Below are positions 33,650-44,149 of a stretch of DNA of 64,000 nt, piece by piece (within the stretch, counting starts at the first letter, position 1; each line of letters starts with the position of its first letter). A program made the translations under genes and the position numbers. The stretch covers positions 930,001 through 994,000 of the forward strand of contig NC_064680.1 in the NCBI RefSeq assembly GCF_023278565.1, read 5' to 3'. The notes under the pieces are model-generated. The model was not told the DNA's origin. It worked only from the letters and a program-made list of their open reading frames with translations, and made no database searches. Source of the DNA: Colletotrichum lupini. Lineage: Eukaryota > Ascomycota > Sordariomycetes > Glomerellales > Glomerellaceae.

Positions 33650-35446
33650 AACAAAACATAGCATCCAAACATCAACACTAACCATAATTAATTAATTAAC
33701 TACCTTCCACTACCACAACAATATAATCAAAATTCTCCTTAAGTAATTCGACCCCTACGAGTCGATTAGGACTAACTAGACGGTTACTAAAGTCCTCCTA
33801 AGCTTTTTATACGTTCTAAATATCCGCAAACTTAGTATTTAGGTTTAAATATATAATCTTCTTTTTCCTAGGCCTTATGCGCTTAATCCTAGCCTTAAAA
33901 ACTTAAACTTAGTACTAAAATATAGCTAATTAGTAAGCTTATTCCTTAAAAGCTTTTTTTATTTTTTAGAATAATAGTTATTAAGTATTATTATCTAAAC
34001 TAAGCTCTATAAATAGCTTTAAGTAATTATAGAGCTCGCTAGCCTTTTTAGGAGTTAACTAGTTAATAATAAAGGTCGCTAATACCTAGTTAAGTAATTT
34101 ACTAATATTACTAGTCGTTTACCTAGCTTCTATACCCCTTTTAAATAGTATAATTTATATAAATAGGATTATTAAGTTAAGAAGTAGCTTAGTTATATTA
34201 AGTAGTTATAGTCTAGTTACTTTCTACCTACTTTATATATTTAATAATATTAAACTAGCTAAATAAGTAAGCTAATAGTAATTTAAAAAGTACTACTTTT
34301 TAATAATAATAAAATTATTTACTATATCCTCCTTATTAAGCTCCTTTTTATATATAGACTTATTAAGCCTAAAAATAGCTTTATTTAATAACTAGAGGAT
34401 ATAAGAAGCGTATAGTAATAAGAATAATAAATAGACGTTATTTTTATAGTACTCCTATATAAATTCTATTATTATATAACTCCTATACCTATTTAATACT
34501 AATAGTCGAGGCTAATTTAGCTTACTAAGCCCCCTAATAAGGGGGGTCTTAGTCTATAATAAGAACACTTCTTTTAGCTAATAAAGGGCAGTCTCGTCGG
34601 TCGTTTAGCTATTATTTATTACTATAAACTTCTAACTATTATAAGTAATAAGTTAAAGAGGGAACTACTATTATTAAACCGACTTTTTTTTATAAATAAC
34701 TAATAGTTTAATAGCTTTATTATTAATAAAAATATACTTAATAATCGTTACCTAAGTACGCGAACTAGGCTCTTTTTTTCGTACTACTATAGCCTCTATT
34801 ATACTTAAAACTAGCTTATTAGCTCTCTTACCCTCTATTATACTAATTTTATTTATATTATACTTATTAACCTATTTAATATTGCTAATCTCTAGTATAT
34901 TAAATAATCTAAATTATTATTTAATTATATTAATAATAGTTTTATTAACGCGGCGTAAATCGATTAAATAACTTCTTTAGACCCTTATTAATAAATTCTT
35001 TTTAATAAAAACGTTAATCTATCTCTTATTAAGTAGTTTATTATCCCCCTAGGACTTTAAAACTCGCTTAGCGAATTCCCTAACTTATTTATAAATTAGT
35101 ATAATACCTAGGTAATACTATATATAAATTTACTAAGCTAGCTAGTTTTCTTATTATAAAAAAAGCCTCTAAAGCTCTATAAATACCCTCGCCCTCGTCT
35201 AGTAGCCTCTTTTTTAACCCTAAAGTATTATCTTAAGAACCCCGAACTTAATCGAGGCCCTTTTAATAAAGAGACCGTTTTTAATAGTATTAAGTACTTA
35301 TTAAAGCTTATTTTTAGTATACAATACTATTACTTATTAATTAGTAAGTATACTAAAAAGGAATATATTTGGACGATTTTTGTAATTATTATGTTGAATT
35401 GAAATAATAGGTAGGGTTTTAATGTGGTGGCTGGGAGGGATTTTTG

Positions 35447-35491
35447 GGGGTGCCCAAAAGGGGGGGGTGCCCAAAAGTGGGTGCTTTGACT
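35447..35491. repeat. Right terminal inverted repeat
   Basis: 45 bp, with a run of eight G; ends GGGTGCTTTGACT before the TA duplication. Confidence 0.92.
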
Positions 35492-36214
35492 TAAAGGTTC
35501 ATCCGTCCGGAAGCTTCATGTTTTTGCACTAGCTTGTGTCGTCCCATCGGATAGTCTGCGGGTTCAATGTTCGCAAAGTGCTCCGGGGCCGCGAGTTTCT
35601 TGGAATGCAGGATAGAATGGCAAGCAACGTAGTCTTTCTCCGTCAACTCCGCCTTCATATCCTCATCCAGCCCATCCCACGCAGCCCTGGTATCGCAAAA
35701 CTCTGTGCTTCCACCTGTACCCTGGGGAGGCAACTCATGTGCCAGGAGCATGGAATAGCCCGCCCGCCTAGGATTGAAACTCGAATCGACGTGAAAGAGA
35801 GCATTACCCAACCCAGCCTGGGCACGCGGGGATTTGGGGTCGACGATGGAACCGTCTGCCTCGATGTTTCCTACGTCAAAGAGCTCGTCGTACTGGAGGC
35901 GGTTGATACGACCCGCTTTGTTGTAGGGCTTGACATCGTCTAGCTCGCCGAGATGTCGGGCTAGGGCGACGTGGGTTTCGTCTGTAAGGCCGCTTTTGCG
36001 GATGACGAGGAAGCCGTGCTGTTCAGAGGTTATTAGTCAAGTATGATAGGCAGGCTTGACAGATAAGAAGGGTACCTCGGAAGCTTACCTTTTTGACAAG
36101 ATCTTGAATCAGGCGAGCGCTTTGATCGAGTGTGTCAGGTTGAAATGGAAAGTTATGTGCTTCGATCCCGAAGCCGGGGCTGAGCTTCTTGGTATGAATT
36201 TCGGTGATAGCCAT

Positions 36215-36775
36215 TGCAAAAGTCTGTATGGAGAAAGTGGTCGGGATGGTTTGCAGCCAGATGTTGAGCTTGGGCACGCAAGATGGGGGGTATTTATATT
36301 GATATTTAAGATGATTCGAGACGTACTCTGAGATCACGTATCCGAGTCACTTATTCCCCTCTTCCGATCAGTAGACGAAAGCCGTCCATTTCCGCGGGAT
36401 AGGACGGGTAGACGATTGATCCAATCATCTTACACCTGGGAGAGTGCGGGACTCGTCGGAGAGGGAAGAGGGTTGAGCAAGCGCTAATGTTTAAGCTCTC
36501 GGCAATAAGACGGCCAAATTCCCAACATAAGGTAGGAATTCGAATATTGCATCCATCACACACAACTTGACGAAGGGGAGGAGAAGGGGTTGGGCATCGG
36601 AATTCGCTGATGTTGGAAAGTGTTAATTTATTATTCGCGCTGAATTAAGATTCAAACAGTAGCGCAGCTGGAACGCTGCGTGGGTATAGTATTATGATCC
36701 CTCCTTAAAGACGTCGTATGCTGTCTCCCGTATTCGTCAGCCTGAAGCTGGTGTATCAAGTTTGTTTATTCATGT
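36215..36775. promoter_or_regulatory. Upstream region of the dioxygenase / 3' flank of the copper transporter
   Basis: About 560 bp without a gene, between two minus-strand genes. It must hold the dioxygenase promoter and the copper-transporter terminator. No specific motif was assigned. Confidence 0.4.
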
Positions 36776-37580
36776 TCAACCGCAGCAGACGGTGGCCTCG
36801 CTGGCAGCAGAGGTGGGGCCATCGTAAATAGTCTCCCATTGGAACAGGAAGGCACCGATGTAGGAACCGATGAAGATGCAGATGATGAGGTAACCGTTAT
36901 AGTACATGGCAAGACTAAGGACAATATTAGCGCCATTCTTTGAGGTGAAGGCAGCGTCAAGGCAACGTACAGCATGACAAAGTAAGCGACGGCGAATTGG
37001 CACATGTGGATGAGTGCGCGGACGGCTTGCTGCAGAACGTTGGGGCGGAAAGGCGGGACGACGTTTGCGGCGATAGCGGCGGCGGAGCCGGAGGGGCCTT
37101 TGCCGTGGTCGTCGGCGCTAGCGGAGCTCGGGGAGACGGCACCGGCGTTGGCGTATTGCTGCTTGTGGGCCTTGATGAGGTATCTGTCGTACTCCTTGGT
37201 GGCGCGGCGAAGAGCCTCAAGAACCATGACCAGGAGAATAACCCCGATACATGAGCCGGCAAACATGCCGTTGGAGGTAATCTTCCCTGTATGGGTGTTA
37301 GTGTTTTGACATCATCGTTGGCACAGGCAGGGAGTTCGTACATTGGCTGCTGATGAAGCAGCTGTCAATGACGTTCCAGTTCCACAACATCTATGAAGCG
37401 ATTAGTAGGCGCCATGGATAGCAGAGACAGATGGTGTTGGCCAGGACGTACAGAGATCTTGCAGCCGGTACTGCTTCCCATGCCAGACATGGCGGCCTTG
37501 GTGCTGGTGGTAGCAGCCATGCTCATGGTGCCAGTAGCAGCCATGACAGTGGTGGTGGTGGCCATTGACATGCCGTCCAT
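36776..37580 (-). CDS. CTR-family copper transporter
   Basis: Four exons: 37452-37580, 37342-37390, 36971-37286 and 36776-36914, giving 210 aa with all phases closing. The N-terminus is Met/Thr-rich with repeated Met-x-Met spacing (MDGMSMA, TMSM, MSGM), the copper-collecting segment of CTR proteins. The first membrane region is reached through MLWNWNVIDSCFISSQWKIT and GMFAGSCIGVILLVMVLEAL. After a Ser/Ala-rich cytosolic loop, FAVAYFVMLLAMYYNGYLII and FIGSYIGAFLFQW form segments 2 and 3. The GxxxG helix-packing motif (GSYIG) is present, and the Met-x3-Met pair is replaced by MLLAM. It ends with CCG, consistent with C-terminal cysteine copper hand-off. It imports Cu(I) at the plasma membrane or mobilises vacuolar copper. 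Confidence 0.95.
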
Positions 37581-37788
37581 CTTGTCGGTTTATTCGTAGA
37601 TGCTGCTGAAGACAATTTGTGGTGCTATTAGTTGTAGTAGTTGTAACCTAGTACTGATGTCGTGATACTCCTAAACGACGATCGATCGAAGGAGCAGGGG
37701 CCTGGAAGATGTCAGAGTATCGGTAGAGCGAAGCTGGAGAAGAAAAGACGAAATAGAGTTTGAGTAATGGGGATATGTCTCGACATTG

Positions 37789-37797
37789 TTATATAAA
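37789..37797 (-). promoter_or_regulatory. TATA box of the copper transporter gene
   Basis: The minus strand reads TTTATATAA about 210 bp upstream of the ATG at 37580, with a pyrimidine-rich leader between. Confidence 0.5.
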
Positions 37798-40224
37798 GGC
37801 AGCGTCAGCAGGGAAGCTGATCGATCTTCTCACTTCTTTGCCGTGAAGGGAAGAACGACCTTTGCCAAGAGACCCACTTTGCGCTAGATTTCCATGGGAT
37901 AGAGCGAGTTACAAGGACCAGTTTGCGCTAGATTCCTTCCCGAGAGACAAAACAAGGGTCTAGAAGTAAGATTCGGTGGGTTGGTGGGCAGAGAAAACAC
38001 GATATCCGTGGACGTAGACATCGTAGCACGGATGGAGTGGGAGAGAGCGTAGGTCGTCCCGGTTGGACTCTGCCTGATCGAGGGGCATCGGTGTACAAGT
38101 AAATGCAGCGACGAGGATGTGTCGATGATTATCTGATGAGGCTCCACTTGACGAAGTCCTTTACTTGAACTCTAAGGCACGTACCATTCCTTCCATGTCA
38201 TTTCGGGGACAGAAACGTAGGGCAAGGCACGACCTTCTGTTCTTGCCTGCAGTGCCAAAGAAAGAAGTTGGCTCTTCATGTTCAAAGTTCGCGCTTGCCG
38301 TGTGGCCTGTGTTACATAAGGTACATCGAGGTACGTACAGCAGGACATGATGTTGGAAGGAAACAGCCAACGAGGTCTATGTTGGAGTGACCTGCCTTAT
38401 CGTATGTTCAGGTAGGCGCATGTAAGAAACTCGCACGGGGAGACCGGGGGTAAATCTGCTCTCTTGCCTGCTCTTTCTTGCTCTGTTTCCTGCCTTTCCT
38501 GCTGCCAAGACAGCGCTATCGCTTCCTGCCTCAAGCATCCTGAGAGTTTTTGAGCAAGTTTACGCCCAATTGCAACCTCGAAGTGCCCCAGTCTGCTTCC
38601 CAACTTCCTGCACGACACATGTCCCGACTCCAAGTCTCGATTCTTGCTATATGATTCTCCATGTTTAACGCATCGTGTATTTCCTCTCACTCATAAGGTG
38701 GCGTCTTGCTCTTGCACAGGCTACAGGCTACACAGGTACCGACTTTTTTAGTCCCTCTGGCAAAGTGACAGCAGGCAGGTCACGCTCGGCCGCCGCATCG
38801 CAGATGCACCCCGAGGCTCGAATTACCAGCTAACCCAGCAGACCACAGATTGACAAAGCAACAACCCCATTCAAGATTCACAGAGAGGGAGGCAATGAGG
38901 CACTGTAATCTGTACCAGCATTGTTGCTGATGAGGACCTGCACCTCATGAGTCCAGCCCTGTCTCCCGTCGGGCTGATCGTCGAAATCGAGAAGGTCGCA
39001 CATCCCAACGCCGGATTATGGGGTACTTGTCCCAGGCTTCATAGGAATGACGGTGAAGTCTGAGCCATCTCTCTAGACGCCCTGTACGCCCGCCACCAGC
39101 CGCGTCACGTACGTACAACCATCAGCAATTCCAACCTCACCAGATGCGGTCACTATACTGTCCCTTGTGTTGCGGGGCCAGACTGCGACCCGGGACGATT
39201 CTCCCCAATGAGAAAGTCGAGACATTTGGCCGCTGCTCCCAAGGCCACTCTCAGTCAATACTATACGATGCGGTGGAACCGGCCAAGCAAAAGTGGTCAA
39301 CGCCCTCGACGTACCGTGCGCTATCCTGAGAACATTTGCGAAAGATTGTCGATTCTACCCTCCCGATTCCCGACGCCGATGCAATCCCTTCATGTATTGC
39401 TACCTCGCCTGAGCAAGCAGCTAGCTAACAGTGGAGTGTACGAAGCTGTGGCCTGCGAGAATTCCAACCGATCCAACCAGGCGCACTCGGATCTTGTGGT
39501 TGTGAAGCGCCCAAAAGAGCCCCAAGTTTGATTGCGCCCTCCATTGGGCCACAGCAGGAGGGTTCCGCCGCCCCGGCGCTGTGCGTCTGTTTCTGCAATA
39601 TCGGCCTGCCGTTGGATTGCGTCGCATTGCAGCTCGCCTCGCCTCTCTAAATTGCTCGCTACAACCTGCTCGCTGCTTGTTGGCCGCCTCATCACCAACC
39701 GCATGGTGTTCACCTTTTGGCCTACCTGCTACTTTCACTGCATGTCTCTGTCTGGATTCCCAAGAAAACAATATCGGTCAAGAGACCAGAGGCTTCACAG
39801 CTGCGACCGCAAAGCCAAGGCCGGATAGATGAAGCTACCAGGGAAGCCTGCTGCAACATCAACTCTAGCGTCTGGCTCGCAATCTCCGCCATGCTCTAGC
39901 TTCGCTTTCCCGCCCCTTCAGACTGCGGCTCCCATGCCTCGATTCTTCCCGCCGATCTCACGGCTTGCTGCCGACGAATGACGCTGTCGCCGAACACCTC
40001 CCCACTCAACTTTATTTGCGGCGCACTTGGACCTGGGCGCTGGCATCAAGGTGGGTGGCGGATTTCAGCGGCCATCCAGTAATTTAGGCATAGGAGCTAG
40101 CTTTTCTGCCCGCCATGAGCATTATTTTACAAGTAAAGATACACAGTTTCCAAACTCCCCCGAAACGCCAGTCTTTCGTCCCAGCAAGCCATAGAAATTC
40201 CGCTTCCATCTCGAACAATTTCCA
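37798..40224. other. Long intergenic region, no gene supported
   Basis: About 2.4 kb upstream of the copper transporter and downstream of the hemerythrin-like gene. Frames of 60-116 codons occur on both strands at 38.4-39.8 kb, but they overlap one another, mostly lack ATG starts and show no domain. Composition is ordinary, with no RIP signature. Confidence 0.5.
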
Positions 40225-41253
40225 TTACAGTTCAGCCTTGGTCTTGTCCTCCGTCTTGGACTCGAGCGCGTACAATTCCCTCGGCTGGCCTGCCGCGTCG
40301 CAGCTGGCGAACTTCCACCACCCCCAGTGCCAAGCACCAGCGATATTGATCAATCCCCACTTGATCGGCGCCGGCATGGGCGGCCAGTTCGCCCACAACC
40401 CGTCTTCCGTTGTCCGGTCCAGGTTCAACAAGAAGAACGGCACTACGTCCGCCGTGCCTGCCTTGGTGACGGTACTCTTGCCCCACGTCTTGAACGTCAG
40501 ACTCGCGTTGGCCGCCTCCGGTGTTCCCTCCTTGGGCGCGTTCGGGTGCTCCGACATGCCGGCGATGGTGGTGATCTCGCTATGGAAGTGGTTCTCGAAT
40601 GGTTCTTGGAAGCTCTTCATGATTTCGAGCAGCTTGTCGCCAGAGAAGTCGGCCGGCGAGGAGAGGGAGGTAAGGTAATTGTTGAACTCGGCGAGGCCGC
40701 CCAGGAACGATTCTGTTCATATCTTTGTCAGTTGACCATTGCGGGTTAGTGTCGTGGATATCAGGTACGCACCATGCTCCTTATGCGTCTCGGCAAAGAC
40801 ATTCTTGTCCTCCAAAAGGTCCTCGACCTTGGTGAACAGCGACTCCTCCTCGTCATCGTGGTGCGACTTGACAAATTTGAACCAGGTCTGGGAGTATCCG
40901 ATAAAGTCTGCCTTGTCTGCTTCCTGAATGTAGGGCGCTTGTTGGTAAATGGAGTTGTAACCTCGCAGGATCGAGTTGTGCAGCAGGGCCATGTGCGTTG
41001 AGCCCAGCGTGAAGAGGTCGGTCTATTGGACTGTCAGCGGGAGCTTCCTCCAATTGGGCCCGATCCCCATTGATCCCGTTCCAAGCAACCTACGAACCTT
41101 TTTGGTTGCATATTGCGGCGTGGTGATGAGCTTCATGGGCCCGTCGGCCCAAGGCTTGGTGGTTTGCGGTGTCGTGGTCATCATGAATGGTGCTCTGGAA
41201 GCTAGCAAGCTGATGAGGATGCTTGGAATCACAAGCAAGAGATATCCGGCCAT
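40225..41253 (-). CDS. Hemerythrin-like (HHE) domain protein
   Basis: Three exons: 41098-41253, 40773-41022 and 40225-40712, giving 297 aa. A hydrophobic N-terminus (MAGYLLLVIPSILISLLASR) is a signal peptide or membrane anchor. The four-helix HHE core carries the usual metal-ligand spacing: HMALLHNSILRGYNSIY, then FVKSHHDDEEESLFTKVEDL, then ETHKEHESFLGGLAEF, then PFENHFHSEITTIAGM. Hemerythrin-like domains bind a non-haem di-iron centre, and fungal members are little studied; roles in iron, oxygen or nitric-oxide handling are possible but unproven. The C-terminal 90 residues (Trp-rich: GLWANWPPMPAPIKWGL) are specific to this fungal subgroup. The neighbouring copper transporter is on the same strand but 2.6 kb away, and no link is implied. 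Confidence 0.88.
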
Positions 41254-42683
41254 TTTGACAGAGTTCGGCGGAACCTAGCGAGAGCGAATGGCGCAACTGA
41301 TATACAAATCAGGGTGGAAAGTGGTACGATTCACTGACGTGCCTTTGCCGCCTGTTGAGGGAATCGAGGGTCGGGGTTGCGTGACCAAATGGACAGCTAG
41401 CAGCAGCGCAGCGCAGCTTTGTATTGGATGTCAGCTCGGGGCCGAGAAAAGGGAAGCTTGTCCAACCTTTACAACAGTTTCTGGAGCTTCCGGGTCTCTA
41501 GAGCGTGGAGTGAAGGAAGAAGAATGAGAGGTTGGCTGATTAAAAGGCAGTTCGCCATTCGCCCGTGCCGGGGGAGAGCGCTGGGAACCTGGGGTGATGT
41601 GCAGGGAGCTCTGGCGCGGTTTCACCTGGGGAGCTCCCGCTAATGCCGCTGTGGGATCATGGCGGTGGCTGCCGACGGGATGGGGTCACCGATGCGGTTC
41701 CTGGATTGGGTAATCGGGACCCTTGGGAGACGGGGGAATGAGACGTCGAGCCGGGGCTTCGGACCTTGGTGACCTGCCGATGTCCGAACATGTTCGGTAT
41801 GACGGGAAGAGTGGAGTGTGGAGAGCCTGGCACGCCTGGACGAGCAGACATGGCGGAGTCAATTGGCTCGGCTGCTGGTGATTCGACTGCCAAGTTGGTG
41901 ATGGGAGCTGGCTTGGAGTAGTCTCGAAGCATGCGTTCAAGCTGAAGTCTGGCCCCAGTCATTGGAACGTCACTGGGAGCTCTGGGTTCAACCGAAGCCT
42001 GGGGATCATGTTATCTCCCAGAAAGAGTAAGGTAAGGTAAGGTAAGGTAAGGGTAGCGAAGTAGATGCCGGCGAAGATGACATTGAGATGCACAATGAGC
42101 ATGACACATATGACTATGAACTTTCCTAAGAATATGTGACCTTCAATTGCGCAACTAAATGCGAATGCGATGTTGCAGTTTCTCAGAGGTACAGATACGA
42201 AAGGGACACTCTAACCGCAGGCTTGTCGCTCATAATGCGCTGAGTAGGCCAACCACAAAGCAATCGGCAGCACAATCAGGCCTCAGCGGTCACCCGAACC
42301 CAAGCGCCACACGATGGAAGGAATTTTTTTTTCCATCTGCCCTTATCGAATAAGAAGCAAACCGTACAAGGCCATTGTGTTTCCTGGAAGTTCAATTGCC
42401 AAAGGACTTTCCAAAGTCGGGAACAAAGCGGTGAAGACAACTCCCCGTGCGGGGTTCCAGGCAGGCGCTCGGTTTGCGTGTACCCAACGACGTGCCTGCC
42501 TCTGGCGTGTAAGTGAAGGGCGTCTGTCTCCACGCCTTAGCATCGACATCACAACTTCATCATTCATCAAATCAACTTATCACCCAGCTCGGATTATCTA
42601 GACTTCATCATCAGAACAAGTCACAGAGCAACTCATCAACACGAAACCAAACTTCAAATAATTCCAACCACAATCCCGCCGAC
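41254..42683. other. Intergenic between hemerythrin-like gene and UCH gene
   Basis: About 1.4 kb holding two divergent promoters. A short tandem repeat lies at 42027-42051. The 170 bp before 42684 is C/A-rich and looks like a 5' UTR. No gene is supported. Confidence 0.5.
42027..42051. repeat. Microsatellite (GTAAG)5
   Basis: Five perfect tandem copies of GTAAG in the intergenic region. Confidence 0.9.
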
Positions 42684-43439
42684 ATGCCTACAGAAGGAGT
42701 CTACTACACCCCCAACGGCAAAAAAACCGTCATCCCCCTCGAAAACAACCCCGACGTCTTCACCTCCCTCATCCACGACCTCGGCATCTCTCCCGAACTA
42801 GGCTTCTTCGACGTGTACAGCTTCGACGAGCCCTCCCTCCTCTCCCTCGTGCCCCGCCCCGCGCTCGCTCTCATCTTCATCTCCCCGGCGCCAATGTACT
42901 ACGCCGTCCGTTCCGCCGACGGCACGAAGCTCGCCAAGGAAGACGGGGTTACGTATGCTGGGTCCGGGTCGGAGGAGCCTGTGATTTGGTTTCGGCAGAC
43001 GATTGGGAATGCGTGTGGGTTGTATGCACTCATTCACGCTGTGGGTAACGGGCCCGCGAGGGAGTTTGTGCAGGAGGGTTCGTTGATTGAGAGTCTGCTC
43101 AAAGAGGCGGAGCCGTTAAAGTGGGAGGAGCGGGCTGATGTGTTGTATAACAGCCTACCGCTGGAAGAGGCGCATATGAAGGCTGCGAGGAGGGGGGATA
43201 CGGCGGCGCCGCCTGCGGAGGAGAAGCCTGGGTATCATTTTATTGCGTTTGTGAAAGGGAAGGATGGGCATTTGTGGGAGTTGGAGGGCGGGTCGGATGG
43301 GCCTGTTGATCGGGGGTTGTTGGAGGAGGGGGAGGATATGTTGAGTGAGGGTGCGTTGGAGAGGGGGGTGAAGAGGTTTATTGGGTTTGCGGATGGGAAC
43401 TTGGAGTTTAGTATTGTTGCGTTGGCAAAGAGGGAGTAG
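42684..43439 (+). CDS. Ubiquitin C-terminal hydrolase (peptidase C12, UCH-L3/YUH1 type)
   Basis: Single exon, 251 aa; ATG at 42684 follows a C/A-rich leader. It removes small adducts from the ubiquitin C-terminus and processes ubiquitin precursors in the cytosol. Catalytic residues are visible: the oxyanion Gln105 and Cys111 in IWFRQTIGNACGLYALIHA, and His185 in GYHFIAFVKG. The position usually holding the third catalytic Asp (the ELDG motif of UCH-L1/L3) reads WELEGGSDGP here, Glu201, with Asp205 nearby. The crossover loop over the active site spans roughly residues 150-180 (EEAHMKAARRGDTAAPPAEE). Length is normal for the family. The second half of the gene is strongly GT-rich at third positions, unlike the C-rich first half. 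Confidence 0.95.
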   Translation: MPTEGVYYTPNGKKTVIPLENNPDVFTSLIHDLGISPELGFFDVYSFDEPSLLSLVPRPALALIFISPAPMYYAVRSADGTKLAKEDGVTYAGSGSEEPVIWFRQTIGNACGLYALIHAVGNGPAREFVQEGSLIESLLKEAEPLKWEERADVLYNSLPLEEAHMKAARRGDTAAPPAEEKPGYHFIAFVKGKDGHLWELEGGSDGPVDRGLLEEGEDMLSEGALERGVKRFIGFADGNLEFSIVALAKRE

Positions 43440-44149
43440 TGAGGTCTGGTGGTTGCCGGTGGTTGCCGGTGGGTGATGTGTGATACGTGGCATGGGGATC
43501 GGCGTTGTTTGCTTTGAGGAACTCTAGATTGTAAAAGGGATTGGAATTTGGTATGCATAGCTTAGAGAACACATTCGTTTGCAGTTAACTTGATTTAAAC
43601 GCCCTCCCTTGTTCTTATTCGAGTCACTTCAATGGTCTCTTAAGAATGATTCCGGAACTTGTTCCTTCCTACAGGCGACGCAAAGAGATTGCCCAATGTG
43701 GCATCTAATATTGGTGTACTCACCTTGCTCACCGAACTCACCAGTCCGGCTCTAGGTGTGGAAGATACACCGAGGTGAGGACGAGCAGGTAGAGGTAGGG
43801 AGGTGAGGGGTTCGGTGAGGCAGGGCGAACTCAGCCTTGAACCCCTCCATCTGCACGAGCCAGCCAACGGCCCCGCCCGTCCAATCAGCACGCGGCGCTG
43901 CTCCAACCATCGAAAGAGCTAGAAGGGCGAGCTTGGGCTGTTTTCTTTCCCGCCTTTGCTGCCTTTGACTGCCTCACCCCACGACGAGAATTCCAAGTTC
44001 TCTTTCTCTCCAATTCCCACACCACAAATCTACCAGATACCCTGACAACACGTCTACCTTGCGATTGCATTTGAAGTTCGATTTCGAGTTGATCCATTAC
44101 AAAAGTCATCCGCACATTTCCTCAGACACACACATACACACACATTACC
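43440..44149. other. Intergenic and STI1 5' leader
   Basis: A 12-bp segment (GGTGGTTGCCGG) is repeated twice at 43448-43471. A CA-rich microsatellite occurs at 44126-44144 in the probable 5' UTR of the next gene. No gene is seen. Confidence 0.45.

Larger units (their letters stand above)
33604..35491 (-). mobile_element. Fot1/pogo-like (Tc1-mariner superfamily) DNA transposon, RIP-mutated
   Basis: 1888 bp with terminal inverted repeats of 45-46 bp starting AGTCAAAGCACCCACTTTTG, flanked by TA (33602-33603 and 35492-35493). Size, TA target and ends starting AGTCAA resemble fungal Fot1/Pot2 elements. Each repeat contains two copies of TTTTGGGCACCCC. The interior is TA-rich with stops in all frames. 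The minus strand, read through stops from about 35330 downwards, has a stretch (LLDEGEGIYRALEAFF) that suggests the transposase N-terminus, so minus orientation is likely. The outermost 60-100 bp on each side remain GC-containing. Confidence 0.9.
33313..36214 (-). pseudogene. TauD/TfdA-type Fe(II)/2-oxoglutarate dioxygenase, interrupted by a DNA transposon
   Basis: Exon 1 is 36089-36214 (42 codons). After a 70-bp intron (36019-36088), exon 2 runs from 36018 down to 35494, is broken by the element at 33604-35491, and resumes from 33603 to the stop at 33313. Taking the TA duplication once, the frame closes exactly at 313 aa, with RMN-L-Y-LAMHIHHIENL across the junction. The iron ligands are visible as FHVDSS (His, Asp) and the distal His in DNTCTMHRA; the 2-oxoglutarate-binding Arg is probably in KYRRDMRRATVHD. 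Relatives oxidise taurine, 2,4-D-like acids or other sulfonates and carboxylates; the substrate here is unknown. No other lesion is seen, so the insertion is the sole obvious cause of inactivation and may be young or strain-specific, although RIP has already destroyed the transposon. Confidence 0.9.

Noticed and set aside
33604..35491. TIR element as a Helitron or MITE
   Set aside because: Inverted ends of 45-46 bp, TA duplication, 1.9 kb length and a transposase-like remnant fit Fot1/pogo.
38397..39828. Several overlapping 60-116 codon frames
   Set aside because: They contradict one another on both strands, mostly lack ATG, and show no splice-consistent domain.
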